A DNA stretch of 64,000 bases, taken from NCBI GenBank assembly GCA_023404675.1, contig JAEYAW010000027.1, forward strand, positions 96,099 to 160,098, given 5' to 3'. The DNA is from Pseudomonadota bacterium (GTDB lineage: Bacteria > Pseudomonadota > Alphaproteobacteria > Rhizobiales > Xanthobacteraceae). The notes beneath the pieces were generated by a model. It saw only the letters and a program-made list of their open reading frames with translations. It had not been told where the DNA came from and made no database searches. Below are positions 40,163 to 51,548 of the stretch, in pieces. The position numbers were made by a program, and so were the translations under genes. The number at the start of each line of letters is the position of its first letter. Positions within the stretch are counted from its first letter, which is position 1.

Positions 40163-40812
40163 CGTTTCCGCTTCAGGTGGTCGCGCAGCACGCGCATCAG
40201 GTCGTCACGCGCCTCGGGCCGCTCGCGCAGGCCCATGTTGTCGCCGTGGATCCGCCGCAGCAGCACGATCAGGTCGAGCGTATGGAAACGAAGGCCGGCC
40301 GCGTTGGCGCGACTGACCCAGTCGAGAATCGCGGCGTGCTTGATGTCGGTTCGGAACGGCCCCACGCGTAGCGCATCGCGGCGACGGACTAGCATCGCCC
40401 CTGCCAGTTGCACCGCCAGCGGCGTGGAGATGGGACGAAGTTCAGAGTCTGTGTTCACGATCTTGCCGTAGACCGCCTCGACATCCGGATTGCTGTTGAG
40501 AACGGGCAGCATCGCGTTCAGTCTGCCGTCGGGCCAGATGTCGTCGCAATCGAGAAAACCGAGGATGTCGCCACGCGCCAGCGTGAGAGCATGGTTCAAG
40601 GCGGCGCTCAGACCTTGCGGTCCTTGCGTGATCACGCGCGGTTGCAGAGGGTGGACTTGCGCGATGGCGACCGAGCGATCCTGCGAGCCGTCGTCGATCA
40701 CGATTGTTTCGAGCGAGGGATGCCGCTGGGCTGCGATGCTGTCGAGCGCCTCGGTAAGATAAGCCTCGCCGTCGCGCACGCAGATGATGGCGGAGACGAT
40801 GGGATCGCTCAT
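40159..40812 (-). CDS. Family 2 glycosyltransferase
   Basis: A 217-residue GT-A fold transferase: VSAIICVRDGEAYLTEALDSIAAQ, ETIVIDDGSQDRSV (nucleotide-binding Asp pair), and FLDCDDIWPDGRL containing the metal-binding DxD-like triad. It is short for the family and has no membrane segment. ATG 40812 lies 1 nt after the kinase stop, and the gene overlaps the nucleotidyltransferase start, so translation is coupled on both sides. Sugar donor and acceptor are unknown. Confidence 0.87.
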   Translation of the reverse strand: MSDPIVSAIICVRDGEAYLTEALDSIAAQRHPSLETIVIDDGSQDRSVAIAQVHPLQPRVITQGPQGLSAALNHALTLARGDILGFLDCDDIWPDGRLNAMLPVLNSNPDVEAVYGKIVNTDSELRPISTPLAVQLAGAMLVRRRDALRVGPFRTDIKHAAILDWVSRANAAGLRFHTLDLIVLLRRIHGDNMGLRERPEARDDLMRVLRDHLKRKR

Positions 40813-40813
40813 C

Positions 40814-41845
40814 TCAGGCCGCCAGCCGCGATTTGAGTGCGACGGCATCGACGACGGCGCCCATATCCGGTGCGAGCACGAGATGATAGGCGGGAACGCT
40901 CCGGACCAGTTCCATCAGCAATCCGGGCGTCGCGGCTGTTCCGCCCATCAATCCGCCGATGGTGCTGGGGAGCACGGCCTTCATGACGTCTGCCCGCGAG
41001 GCAGGATAAATCGTCGGCGTCGCCCCGTCGCCGACGCGAGGCAACAGGATGGCGGACAGGTTCGCCGAGCGCGTGAGCTTGATGCGGTGCGGGTCGAGAA
41101 AGGTCACGCCCTTTTCCTGCTCGATGCGCGCGCGGTTCTCGACCTGCCCCTCGATCGACGGCAACAGCGCGAGAGTCGTCTTGAACATCTTGGCGGTCCG
41201 GTAAACCATATGGACCTTGCCGGCCGCCGGCTCGATCGCACAGTAGTCGTCGCCCAAATAATCGAAGCCCGCCAGCGCGCAGGCGAGCGCCGTGGTGGAT
41301 TTGCCCGAGCCTCCATTTCCCAGCAGCAAGACGGCCTGCCCGTCGATGCCGACGGCCGCACCGTGAACGATCTGCATGCGATGGCGGTTGCAGAGCCAGG
41401 ACAGCGGAATCCTGAACGGCGAGGCCTTGGCCCAGGCGGGCAGCTCCGGAATGGCGCGATACCATGTGCAGGTATGGCCCTCGCCGAAGTCGGTGACGAA
41501 CAGCGAGTCGGTATGGATATCGACCGCGCATCGGACCATGTCGTCGGAATGACTGGCGACGAGCCCGAGCGGCAGGGTGTCTTCGATAGCCCATGGCACC
41601 GACGGGTGGACATCGTCGGGCGATGTCCCGTCCCAGACCATCACGTGATGGGCAATGTCGGCATCGCGCGCGCCAGCGTCCGTCACGAACGCACGTCCCA
41701 TCCAGTCAGACGGCGCGCCCGAAGGTCCGGTGAGACGGAACGTGAGCGGCCCTATGGCAAAGACATCGGTCTGCGATGTCCGCCGCGCGAGCGCCGATCT
41801 GGCGCGGACGGCGACAAAATCGGCGTAGGCTTTTCCGCCAGTCAT
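40814..41845 (-). CDS. HprK-related P-loop kinase (HPr-rel-A type)
   Basis: A 343-residue protein resembling the C-terminal half of HPr kinase/phosphorylase. The conserved VHGAAVGIDGQAVLLLGNGGSGKSTTALA holds the P-loop (about 176-184), and FDYLGDDYCAIEP gives Walker B-like aspartates near 199-200. Residues 1-150 are a family-specific N-domain (FRLTGPSG, WAIEDTLPLG). There is no HPr or PTS gene nearby. Such kinases are known beside PqqD-like chaperones in an uncharacterised gene system, and relatives phosphorylate lasso peptides. It overlaps the PqqD-like gene by 4 nt (ATGA). A target on the PqqD-like protein or its cargo is inferred. Confidence 0.85.
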   Translation of the reverse strand: MTGGKAYADFVAVRARSALARRTSQTDVFAIGPLTFRLTGPSGAPSDWMGRAFVTDAGARDADIAHHVMVWDGTSPDDVHPSVPWAIEDTLPLGLVASHSDDMVRCAVDIHTDSLFVTDFGEGHTCTWYRAIPELPAWAKASPFRIPLSWLCNRHRMQIVHGAAVGIDGQAVLLLGNGGSGKSTTALACALAGFDYLGDDYCAIEPAAGKVHMVYRTAKMFKTTLALLPSIEGQVENRARIEQEKGVTFLDPHRIKLTRSANLSAILLPRVGDGATPTIYPASRADVMKAVLPSTIGGLMGGTAATPGLLMELVRSVPAYHLVLAPDMGAVVDAVALKSRLAA

Positions 41846-42264
41846 GGCTTGGCAGCGACAGGCCAGCCGACCTCGTCCACCTCGTGGATCGGGTCGAGCT
41901 TAATCAATTCCCACATATCGGTGTATTCGTCGAAAACGGGGGCGGTCCACGCCCGGCGCGCGCATTCGGGCAGCAGCGGCACGGCTTGTTGCGCTGTATC
42001 GGGAGCCGCTTCGATCAGGCCGCGCTCAATCAGCGTTGCCACGCAGCTGTCGATGTCGTGTGCGATGAGGCTCTCTTGCGTGGCGTATGCTGCCGCGAGA
42101 ATGCTGGCGGCCTCGGCGGCCGACGCGCCCTGCGCCATCAGGCTCCAGATGTCGGCGGCGGTGCCGGACCCTGAATAGTAGGCGCCGCTGGCGACGTTGA
42201 TGACGATCACCTCGTCCTGAAGCCGGTCGTGGGAAACACGAACCGCATCGACAAAATATCTCAT
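41842..42264 (-). CDS. PqqD-like peptide-recognition protein with long C-terminal tail
   Basis: A 140-residue protein. Residues about 10-85 form a PqqD-like winged helix (VIVINVASGAYYSGSGTAADIWSLMAQGASAAEAASILAAAY, VATLIERGLIEAA), the fold used as the RiPP recognition element that holds leader peptides. Residues 106-140 form an acidic, aromatic tail (WTAPVFDEYTDMWELIKLDP, then IHEVDEVGWP), unlike plain PqqD (about 90 residues). The tail has no Ser or Cys but has Thr, Tyr, Asp and His. It is coupled to the kinase by a 4-nt overlap and lies 10 nt after the glycosyltransferase stop. The tail may be the modified segment or a docking peptide. Confidence 0.83.
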   Translation of the reverse strand: MRYFVDAVRVSHDRLQDEVIVINVASGAYYSGSGTAADIWSLMAQGASAAEAASILAAAYATQESLIAHDIDSCVATLIERGLIEAAPDTAQQAVPLLPECARRAWTAPVFDEYTDMWELIKLDPIHEVDEVGWPVAAKP

Positions 42265-42274
42265 GGAAAATCCA

Positions 42275-43387
42275 TTAGCCGCGTGTCAGTTGACGGTAAA
42301 TTTGTACGTATTGCGCCGCGCATCTGTCCATATCGAACTTGTCCAGACTGCGGCGGCGCGCCTGATTTCCGAGTGTTTTCAGTCGTGCCGGTTGCCCGCT
42401 CAGCTCCACGATGGCGTCGGCCAGGGCCCGATGGTCGTCCGGTGGAACCAGGAGGCCGGTGACGCCGTCCTCCACGGTTTCGGGCAGACCGCCCAGACGG
42501 GCCGCTATGCATGGCAATCCGCTCAGCGCGGCCTCGACAACGACGAGCCCGAAGCCCTCGCGTGTGCGGGACGGCACCAGCAGCAGATCGGAGCACGCCA
42601 TCGCGTGCCAGGTGTCCTGCTGGGACAGCACGCCGGGAAACGTGACGTGATCTGCGACACCGAGCGCCGCCGCCAGTTCGATGAGCTGTTGTTTTTCGTG
42701 CCCTTGCCCGACGATCGTCAGCGTGGCGTCGATGCCGCGCGTCCTCACGTCGGCCAGAGCGCGCACGGCGAGGTCGAAGCCCTTTTCCGCCTGGATGCGA
42801 CCGACACAGAGCAATGAGAAGGGAGATTCTGCGCGAGGCGGCCGCGGCGCCGTGCGCAGCGGCCGGACCCCATTGTAGATGACCGTGCCGCTCTGCCGTC
42901 CAGAGAACTCCAGCGACGATTGCAGGGCTGCCTCGGATACGGCGGTGAGCATATCGGCGCGAAGCAGCAGCGAGCGCACCACGCTCTGGCGGTCGATCGC
43001 CTCAAGAACGCCGTGCTGGGTGACAAGCAGGGCAGGACACGGCGACAGCTTGCCAATCAGGCGATCGACAAACCACGCGCTGAGCTGCACCGCCGAATGC
43101 ATGTGGATCAGATCGGGTTTGATCGCAGCGACGATCTCCAAAAACTGCCTCAGCAGACGAAGCATGTGCGGCGTGTCCTGGGACATCATCGTCTTCATGA
43201 ACGGCAGCCGGTGCACGGATATTCCATCCAGAATCTCGTGCTGTGGCAGCAGGCTGCCCGGATCGAGGTCGGTGACGATGGCCGTTTCTATTCCATGCCC
43301 CTGCAGCGCGCGGACGAGCGCGGCGCTGAATACTTCAATGCCGCCGCGAACGGGCAGAAACTGCGGCGTGATCGCGAGAATCTTCAT
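42275..43387 (-). CDS. Family 4 glycosyltransferase
   Basis: A 370-residue GT-B transferase: ITPQFLPVRGGIEVFSAALVRALQGHG at the N-terminus, HMHSAVQLSAWFV, AVSEAALQSSLEF, then the donor-binding C-domain with LLCVGRIQAEKGFDLAVRAL and the EX7E-type motif SRTREGFGLVVVEAALSGLP. It is likely a retaining sugar transferase in the cytoplasm or at the membrane. It sits 10 nt before the PqqD-like gene and 24 nt after the first glycosyltransferase, in the same operon. Donor and acceptor are unknown. Confidence 0.9.
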   Translation of the reverse strand: MKILAITPQFLPVRGGIEVFSAALVRALQGHGIETAIVTDLDPGSLLPQHEILDGISVHRLPFMKTMMSQDTPHMLRLLRQFLEIVAAIKPDLIHMHSAVQLSAWFVDRLIGKLSPCPALLVTQHGVLEAIDRQSVVRSLLLRADMLTAVSEAALQSSLEFSGRQSGTVIYNGVRPLRTAPRPPRAESPFSLLCVGRIQAEKGFDLAVRALADVRTRGIDATLTIVGQGHEKQQLIELAAALGVADHVTFPGVLSQQDTWHAMACSDLLLVPSRTREGFGLVVVEAALSGLPCIAARLGGLPETVEDGVTGLLVPPDDHRALADAIVELSGQPARLKTLGNQARRRSLDKFDMDRCAAQYVQIYRQLTRG

Positions 43388-43411
43388 TCGATACCTTGCC
43401 GCCTGAACCGT

Positions 43412-44110
43412 TCAGCAGGGCGGGTTGTAACCTGCGGCGCGGGCTCGCGCGAGTTTCCGGCGCAGCATCTCCATGAACCAGCGGCGGACGAATTCACGGT
43501 CGTTCGTCATATTCGCGCTGTGTCGCCGATAGATCAGGGCAGGCAGATCGATCAGGTGAAACTTGACCCCTGCTTCGTCCATGCGATTGTAGAAATCGAC
43601 ATCCTCCGCGGACAGCATGTCCTCCGAAAAACCGCCCGCCGTCTTGATGGCTTCTTGCCGGAATAGTCCCGTCCCGAGCACGCCGTTCGGGGCGAACTTG
43701 CCGTCGGCCGCGTCGTAGCCATTGGCGGAAGCCCCGGGTTCGACCTGGATCTTCAGGCGGCCGCTGACGCCGCCAGCATCGGGTGTCGCCAGCAGGTACG
43801 CGCGCATGGCCGCGTGCCGGCCCGGCGGCCATTCGTCGTCGCAATCGAGAAAGGCGATGAAGCGGCCGGTTGCCGCCGCCAGCCCCACATTGCGCGCCGC
43901 TGCGACGCCCCCCGGCTGCGGCGCCGCCAGCAGGCGGAGGCGCGGATCGTCGATCGATCGGACGACCGCGCAACTTTCGTCCGTCGAACCGTCATCGATG
44001 ACGATGATCTCGTCGTCCGGCTCCAGCTGCGGCAGCGCCGATCCGATCGCGGCGGCGATATAGGTCGCGCCATTTCGGACGGGAATGATGATGCTGGTTT
44101 CAGCAGGCAT
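43412..44110 (-). CDS. Family 2 glycosyltransferase (first gene of the operon)
   Basis: A 232-residue GT-A protein: SIIIPVRNGATYIAAAI, DEIIVIDDGSTDESCAVV, VAAARNVGLAAATGRFIAFLDCDDEWPPGR with the DxD-like triad, and a C-terminal catalytic-base region FSEDMLSAEDVDFYNRM. It is similar in style to the transferase at 40159, so the operon has two related GT2 enzymes. It is the promoter-proximal gene of the six-gene minus-strand operon and is divergent from the LprI-like gene. Confidence 0.88.
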   Translation of the reverse strand: MPAETSIIIPVRNGATYIAAAIGSALPQLEPDDEIIVIDDGSTDESCAVVRSIDDPRLRLLAAPQPGGVAAARNVGLAAATGRFIAFLDCDDEWPPGRHAAMRAYLLATPDAGGVSGRLKIQVEPGASANGYDAADGKFAPNGVLGTGLFRQEAIKTAGGFSEDMLSAEDVDFYNRMDEAGVKFHLIDLPALIYRRHSANMTNDREFVRRWFMEMLRRKLARARAAGYNPPC

Positions 44111-44219
44111 GAGATGAACGTATCATATGCTGGGTTTCGGTCGTTGCGCCTTCGGTCGATTCTTGCGCGGTCGAATCACGCGATCACCAGCCGGTTCAGA
44201 GCGATGAGGAGGATTCTCG

Positions 44220-44594
44220 ATGGACTTCGTTCGAAAGGGGCGCGCAGCGGCCTTTGCTGTGATGTGTCTCGCGGAGCTCGCATTTGGTTCGCCCGCGATG
44301 GCCGCGGACTATCATCCGATGGATTGCGCCAGGGCGAACTCGCCGGCCGACCGGACAGTCTGCGGTGACTATGCGCTTGGCCAGAGCGAGGCGCGCATGG
44401 CGGCGCTGTATGGCGTGGCCACTTCGCTCGTCGCCATGGGGCAGCGCGGCGACATTCAGGATCAGCAGCGCGCCTTCATCCGCAGTCGCGAGGCGTGCGG
44501 CGCGAACGTGGATTGTATCCGCGCGGCGTATGACGCCCGGATTGGCCAGCTCAACGGCGTGATCGCCAATATCGCATCGCGCGGACCGTTCTGA
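44220..44594 (+). CDS. LprI-like secreted protein
   Basis: A 124-residue exported protein. The signal peptide (GRAAAFAVMCLAELAFGSPAMA) is followed by an LprI/DUF1311-like domain with four conserved cysteines: DCARANSPADRTVCGDYALGQSEARMAALYG...SREACGANVDCIRAAYDARI. The family is named after a mycobacterial lysozyme inhibitor; most members have no tested role. ATG 44220 follows GAGGAGG at good distance. It ends in a hairpin shared with the convergent CoA-transferase gene. Confidence 0.83.
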   Translation: MDFVRKGRAAAFAVMCLAELAFGSPAMAADYHPMDCARANSPADRTVCGDYALGQSEARMAALYGVATSLVAMGQRGDIQDQQRAFIRSREACGANVDCIRAAYDARIGQLNGVIANIASRGPF

Positions 44595-44620
44595 CCTCAG
44601 GCGGCCTTCGCGCACCCGAA

Positions 44621-44644
44621 ACGCCGGCCCGATGAGGCCGGCGT
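44621..44644. terminator. Terminator hairpin between convergent genes
   Basis: A perfect 9-bp stem, ACGCCGGCC / GGCCGGCGT, with a 6-nt loop, between the LprI-like stop and the CaiB-type stop. No T-run follows. Confidence 0.5.
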
Positions 44645-44651
44645 CCGTGCG

Positions 44652-45776
44652 TTATTTCGCCCAGCTCTGAGCGACGTCCGCGAGACTTGCGGAGACAGGC
44701 TCGCGGATCGCCGAGGGCGTGCGCGAGAAGCGCGGCGCGGGGGCGGGCTGCGGCACGCCATGGCGCGTGACGAACACCTCGCGCGCTTTCATGTGCGGAT
44801 GCGACTGCGCTTCCGTCATGGTCAGCACCGGCGCGAAGCACACGTCGGAGCCTTCCATGATCGCGCACCACTCGTCGCGTGTCTTGGTCTTGAACACGGC
44901 GACCAGCTTTTCCTTCAGCGCGGGCCAGGACGCCTTGTCCATCTGCCTGTCGAAGGCGGGATCTGTGAGGTTCGCCTTCTCGCGCAGCAGCGCATAGAAC
45001 TGCGGCTCGATGGAGCCGATCGAGATGAAGTTGCCGTCCTTGCACGCGTAGGTGCCGTAGAAATGCGCGCCGCCGTCGAGCATGTTGTCCTCGCGCTGCT
45101 CGGTCCAGCGGCCGACGGCGCTCATGTCGAAGAACATGGAGATCAGCGAGGCCGCGCCGTCGCACATCGCGGCGTCGACCACCTGACCCTTGCCGGAGTT
45201 TTTCGCTTCCAGCAGCGCGGCGAGCACGCCGACCACGAGATACAGCGCGCCGCCGCCGAAATCGCCGACGAGGTTGAGCGGCGGCACCGGCCGTTCGCGC
45301 GGGCCGATGGCCGCCAGCGCGCCGGTGATCGAGATGTAGTTGATGTCGTGTCCGGCGGCCAACGCCAGCGGGCCGCTCTGGCCCCAGCCGGTCATGCGGC
45401 CATAGACGAGGCGCGGATTGCGCGCCAGCACCACGTCCGGTCCGAGGCCGAGGCGCTCCATCACGCCGGGCCGGAAGCCTTCGATCAGCGCATCGGCGCT
45501 GGCGAGCAGATCGAGCACGCGGGCGATTTCGGCCTTGTCCTTCAGATCGACTTCAACCGCGGTGCGTCCGCGCCCCGCCACCGACTTCTGATTCTTCGCG
45601 CCGCCGACCCGGTCGCCGCCTGACACCCTGTCCAAGGTGACGACCTCCGCACCCATGTCGGCCAGCATCATGCAGGCGAAGGGGCCGGGGCCGATGCCGG
45701 CGAATTCGACAATGCGCATGCCTGCGAGCGGGCCGGAGGCGCGGGCGGTGGTCTGCGAGGACGATTTGTCGAGCAC
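44652..45776 (-). CDS. CaiB/BaiF family CoA-transferase (alpha-methylacyl-CoA racemase-like)
   Basis: A family III CoA-transferase or alpha-methylacyl-CoA racemase of about 374 residues. It has GPLAGMRIVEFAGIGPGPFACMMLADMGAEV, VEVDLKDKAEIARVLDLLASADALIEGFRPGVMERLGLGP, and AAGHDINYISITGAL with the catalytic aspartate region of the racemases. The start is uncertain: GTG 45776 gives a normal length, while the frame stays open to 45932 without a good site. It follows the molybdenum hydroxylase genes in the same direction but is separated from them by a strong terminator, so it probably has its own promoter. Confidence 0.85.
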   Translation of the reverse strand: MLDKSSSQTTARASGPLAGMRIVEFAGIGPGPFACMMLADMGAEVVTLDRVSGGDRVGGAKNQKSVAGRGRTAVEVDLKDKAEIARVLDLLASADALIEGFRPGVMERLGLGPDVVLARNPRLVYGRMTGWGQSGPLALAAGHDINYISITGALAAIGPRERPVPPLNLVGDFGGGALYLVVGVLAALLEAKNSGKGQVVDAAMCDGAASLISMFFDMSAVGRWTEQREDNMLDGGAHFYGTYACKDGNFISIGSIEPQFYALLREKANLTDPAFDRQMDKASWPALKEKLVAVFKTKTRDEWCAIMEGSDVCFAPVLTMTEAQSHPHMKAREVFVTRHGVPQPAPAPRFSRTPSAIREPVSASLADVAQSWAK

Positions 45777-45916
45777 GAGCGTTTTCCATTTGTTGGGCCG
45801 TATGGCCGAGGCGATCTCGGGCGAACCTGTCGCCTCCGGTGCGGCAGGGCAAGTGTTTGTTATGATGCGGTGCGGAATCCGGCGATGATCGATCACGCGT
45901 GCCGGAGCCGCGCAGC

Positions 45917-45945
45917 AAAATGGCCGGGTCATCTCCGGCCATTTT
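45917..45945 (-). terminator. Intrinsic terminator of the molybdenum hydroxylase operon
   Basis: A perfect 11-bp stem, AAAATGGCCGG / CCGGCCATTTT, with a 7-nt loop, 32 nt after the FAD-subunit stop. The minus strand ends in ATTTTGC. It separates the coxSLM-like operon from the CaiB-type gene. Confidence 0.75.
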
Positions 45946-45977
45946 CCAGCTTCCAGAAAATTGTTGCGAGGCGAGGG

Positions 45978-46778
45978 TCAGCCGGCCTGCTTCACCGCGC
46001 GCTGGGCCAGCACCTTGATGAGATTGGCACGATACTCCGCCGAGCCATGGATGTCGGCGATCAGGCCATCCTCGGAAATCGCCACGCCGTCCAGCGCGGC
46101 GGGTGACCAGTTTGCCTTCAGCGCCGACTCGATCGCCGGCACGCGCATGACGCCGTTCTGCGACGCGCCGGTGGCGGCGACGCGAACCTCGCCCGCCGCC
46201 GTCTTCGTCACGAAGACGCCGGTCAGCGCGAAGCGCGACGCCGGATGGCGCATCTTTTCGTAAGCCGCTTTCGCGGGAACGGGAAACGAGACGGCGGTGA
46301 TGATCTCGCCGTCGCCGAGCGCCGTTGTAAACAGGCCCTGAAAGAAATCGTCGGCGGAAATACTGCGCTTGTTGGTCTTCACGCTCGCGCCGAGTGCCAG
46401 CACGGCGGCCGGATAGTCCGCCGCCGGATCGTTGTTGGCGATGGAGCCGCCGATGGTTCCGCGATGGCGGACCATGGGATCGCCGAGCACCGAGGTGAGA
46501 TGGACGAGCGCGGGGATCGCCTTCTTCACCTCCGGGCTGGACAGGATGTCATGATAGGTGGTCGCCGCGCGGATGGTGAGCGTGTCGCCGCTGCGCTCGA
46601 TGCCGACCATGTCCCTGATCCGGGCGAGGTCGATCAGGTCGGAGGGGGCGGCGAGACGCTGTTTCATCACCGGCAGCAGCGTGTGGCCGCCGGAAAGATA
46701 TTTTGCTTCGGAGCCCTTTGCGAACAGGGCGGCGGCTTCGTCGATGGTCGCGGGGCGATGATATGTCGTCTGGTACAT
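45978..46778 (-). CDS. Xanthine dehydrogenase-family FAD-binding (medium) subunit
   Basis: A 266-residue FAD subunit of a CoxM type molybdenum hydroxylase. It has AKYLSGGHTLLPVMKQRLAAP (FAD-phosphate contact), RHRGTIGGSIANNDPAADYPAAVLALGA with the TIGGSIAN flavin motif, and the CO-dehydrogenase flavoprotein C-terminal domain. It passes electrons from the 2Fe-2S centres to an acceptor. It lies 13 nt after the large subunit and closes the operon. Confidence 0.92.
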   Translation of the reverse strand: MYQTTYHRPATIDEAAALFAKGSEAKYLSGGHTLLPVMKQRLAAPSDLIDLARIRDMVGIERSGDTLTIRAATTYHDILSSPEVKKAIPALVHLTSVLGDPMVRHRGTIGGSIANNDPAADYPAAVLALGASVKTNKRSISADDFFQGLFTTALGDGEIITAVSFPVPAKAAYEKMRHPASRFALTGVFVTKTAAGEVRVAATGASQNGVMRVPAIESALKANWSPAALDGVAISEDGLIADIHGSAEYRANLIKVLAQRAVKQAG

Positions 46779-46791
46779 GGCGGCGCTCCCT

Positions 46792-49146
<2,355 letters not shown>

Positions 49147-49312
49147 GCTTCTCTCCCATCGGAGTTGTTTTTGTCCGGCTGCGATCCTCCGATCCCGGCC
49201 GTCATTCCATGCCCACCGCCGCGTATCGCGGATCAGACGAGCCCGTCGTTGTCAGCGCTGCGCCATATCTCAAGCTTATGGTGCGACGCGAATTTTTGCG
49301 CGGAGTGTGCGG

Positions 49313-49798
<486 letters not shown>

Positions 49799-50044
49799 GC
49801 GATCCTCCCGGGAATCCTTCAGGACATATTTTCATTAGACCAATTAGAGGCGCGGGAACTGGAGTTTGCAATATGATTTTTAGTTGAACGGTGGGTGCTC
49901 AGGGAGACAGGCCTCGTTGCGCATTGCAGCAATGGAACCGGAAGCCGCCGAAGTCATTGTTTATCGATCAATGTCGAAATCACGAACCGATTGGCGCGCG
50001 CGCCCGCAGCGCGCCTTCAAAATGTATGCTTCGTTCGGTCGCGG

Positions 50045-51544
50045 ATGACGGATCCCTCACAAGGCGTTCAAACCGAAGCACTGCCCGGATCGCCGGTGGC
50101 CGAAGCGATATCCCGGTCCTCCGGCGAGATCGTCGAGACGGACATTCCGGCGCGGCTCGACCGGCTGCCGTGGAGCGGATTTCACACGCGCGTCATCGTG
50201 GCGTTGGGGATCACCTGGATACTGGACGGACTTGAGGTGACGCTCGCTGGCTCGCTGGCGGGGGCGCTGAAGGAGAGTCCTCGTCTGCAATTCTCGAACG
50301 TCGATGTCGGCCTGGCCGGTTCTGCCTATCTCGCGGGCGCAGTGCTGGGCGCGCTTGGCTTCGGCTGGCTGACGGATCGCATCGGGCGCAAGAAGCTGTT
50401 CTTCATTACGCTCGCCGTCTATCTGGTCGCGACGGCGGCGACGGCCTTCACATGGAATCTCTGGAGCTTCGCGCTGTGCCGTTTCTTTACGGGCGCGGGG
50501 ATCGGCGGAGAGTACACCGCGATCAACTCGACGATTCAGGAGCTGGTGCCGTCGCGCTACCGGGGCTTCACCGATCTCGTGATCAACGGCAGCTTCTGGA
50601 TCGGCGCGGCGCTCGGCGCGGTCGCCGCGATCGTGCTGCTTGATCCGGCGGTGATCGATCCCGAGCATGGCTGGCGGCTCGCGTTTCTGATCGGCTCGGT
50701 TTTGGGGCTCGTCGTGCTGCTCATGCGGCTGTGGATTCCCGAAAGCCCGCGCTGGCTGATGATTCACGGGCAGCCCGCGCGGGCACGAGACATCGTGGCG
50801 TCGATCGAGGCGCAGGTGCATGCCGCGCCGCCCTCCGCGCCACTGCCGGTGATGCGGCTGCGCATGCGCGACCACACCCCGCTGCACGAGGTGGCGCGGA
50901 CGCTGTTCGTCACGTATCGCGGACGTTCGGCGGTCGGCTTCGTGCTGATGGCCGCACAGGCGTTCTTTTACAACGCGATCTTTTTCACTTATGCGCTGGT
51001 GCTGAACGATTTTTATGGCATCCCGGCAGATCGGGTCGGCTGGTATATCCTTCCCTTCGCGCTCGGAAATTTTCTCGGGCCTCTGCTGCTCGGCCGGCTG
51101 TTCGATACCATCGGCCGCCGCGCGATGATCGCGCTGACTTATGGCGTGTCCGGAGTCCTGCTTGCTGGCTCCGGCTATCTGTTTTCCATCGGCGTGCTGG
51201 ACGCCACGACCCAGACCATCGCGTGGATGATCATTTTCTTCTTCGCGTCACCGGCAGCGAGCGCGGCCTATCTGACGGTGAGCGAAACTTTTCCGCTCGA
51301 AGTCCGCGCGCTGGCGATTGCAGTGTTCTATGCCATCGGCACCGCGATCGGCGGCGTCGCGGGACCGGCGCTGTTCGGGGCGCTGATCGATACCGGCTCG
51401 CGCGTGAGCGTATTTGCGGGGTACCTGTTCGGCGCGCTATTGATGGTCGTGGCGGCGGCTGTCGCATGGCGGTTCGCGGTGCGCGCAGAGCGGCAGATGC
51501 TTGAAGCCATCGCGCCGCCGCTCGCGTCGACCAATCAGGAGTGA
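50045..51544 (+). CDS. MFS transporter
   Basis: A 499-residue major facilitator with about 12 membrane segments. It has RVIVALGITWILDGLEVTLAGSLAGAL, the loop 2-3 hallmark GWLTDRIGRKKLFF (GxxxDRxGRK), GAGIGGEYTAINSTIQELVPSRYRG, PESPRWLM after helix 6, and LGRLFDTIGRRAMIALTYG in the second half. This is the sugar/metabolite:H+ symporter style. ATG 50045 is chosen; upstream in-frame codons also exist and no strong site is visible. It lies 4 nt from otsB, suggesting one transcript with trehalose genes. Transport of a sugar or of trehalose is inferred. Confidence 0.88.
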   Translation: MTDPSQGVQTEALPGSPVAEAISRSSGEIVETDIPARLDRLPWSGFHTRVIVALGITWILDGLEVTLAGSLAGALKESPRLQFSNVDVGLAGSAYLAGAVLGALGFGWLTDRIGRKKLFFITLAVYLVATAATAFTWNLWSFALCRFFTGAGIGGEYTAINSTIQELVPSRYRGFTDLVINGSFWIGAALGAVAAIVLLDPAVIDPEHGWRLAFLIGSVLGLVVLLMRLWIPESPRWLMIHGQPARARDIVASIEAQVHAAPPSAPLPVMRLRMRDHTPLHEVARTLFVTYRGRSAVGFVLMAAQAFFYNAIFFTYALVLNDFYGIPADRVGWYILPFALGNFLGPLLLGRLFDTIGRRAMIALTYGVSGVLLAGSGYLFSIGVLDATTQTIAWMIIFFFASPAASAAYLTVSETFPLEVRALAIAVFYAIGTAIGGVAGPALFGALIDTGSRVSVFAGYLFGALLMVVAAAVAWRFAVRAERQMLEAIAPPLASTNQE

Positions 51545-51548
51545 GGCG

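Noticed and set aside
38399..44110. Complete lasso-peptide cluster
   Set aside because: There is a PqqD-like protein and an HprK-like kinase, but no asparagine-synthetase-like cyclase, no transglutaminase-like protease, no precursor gene in any gap and no ABC exporter.
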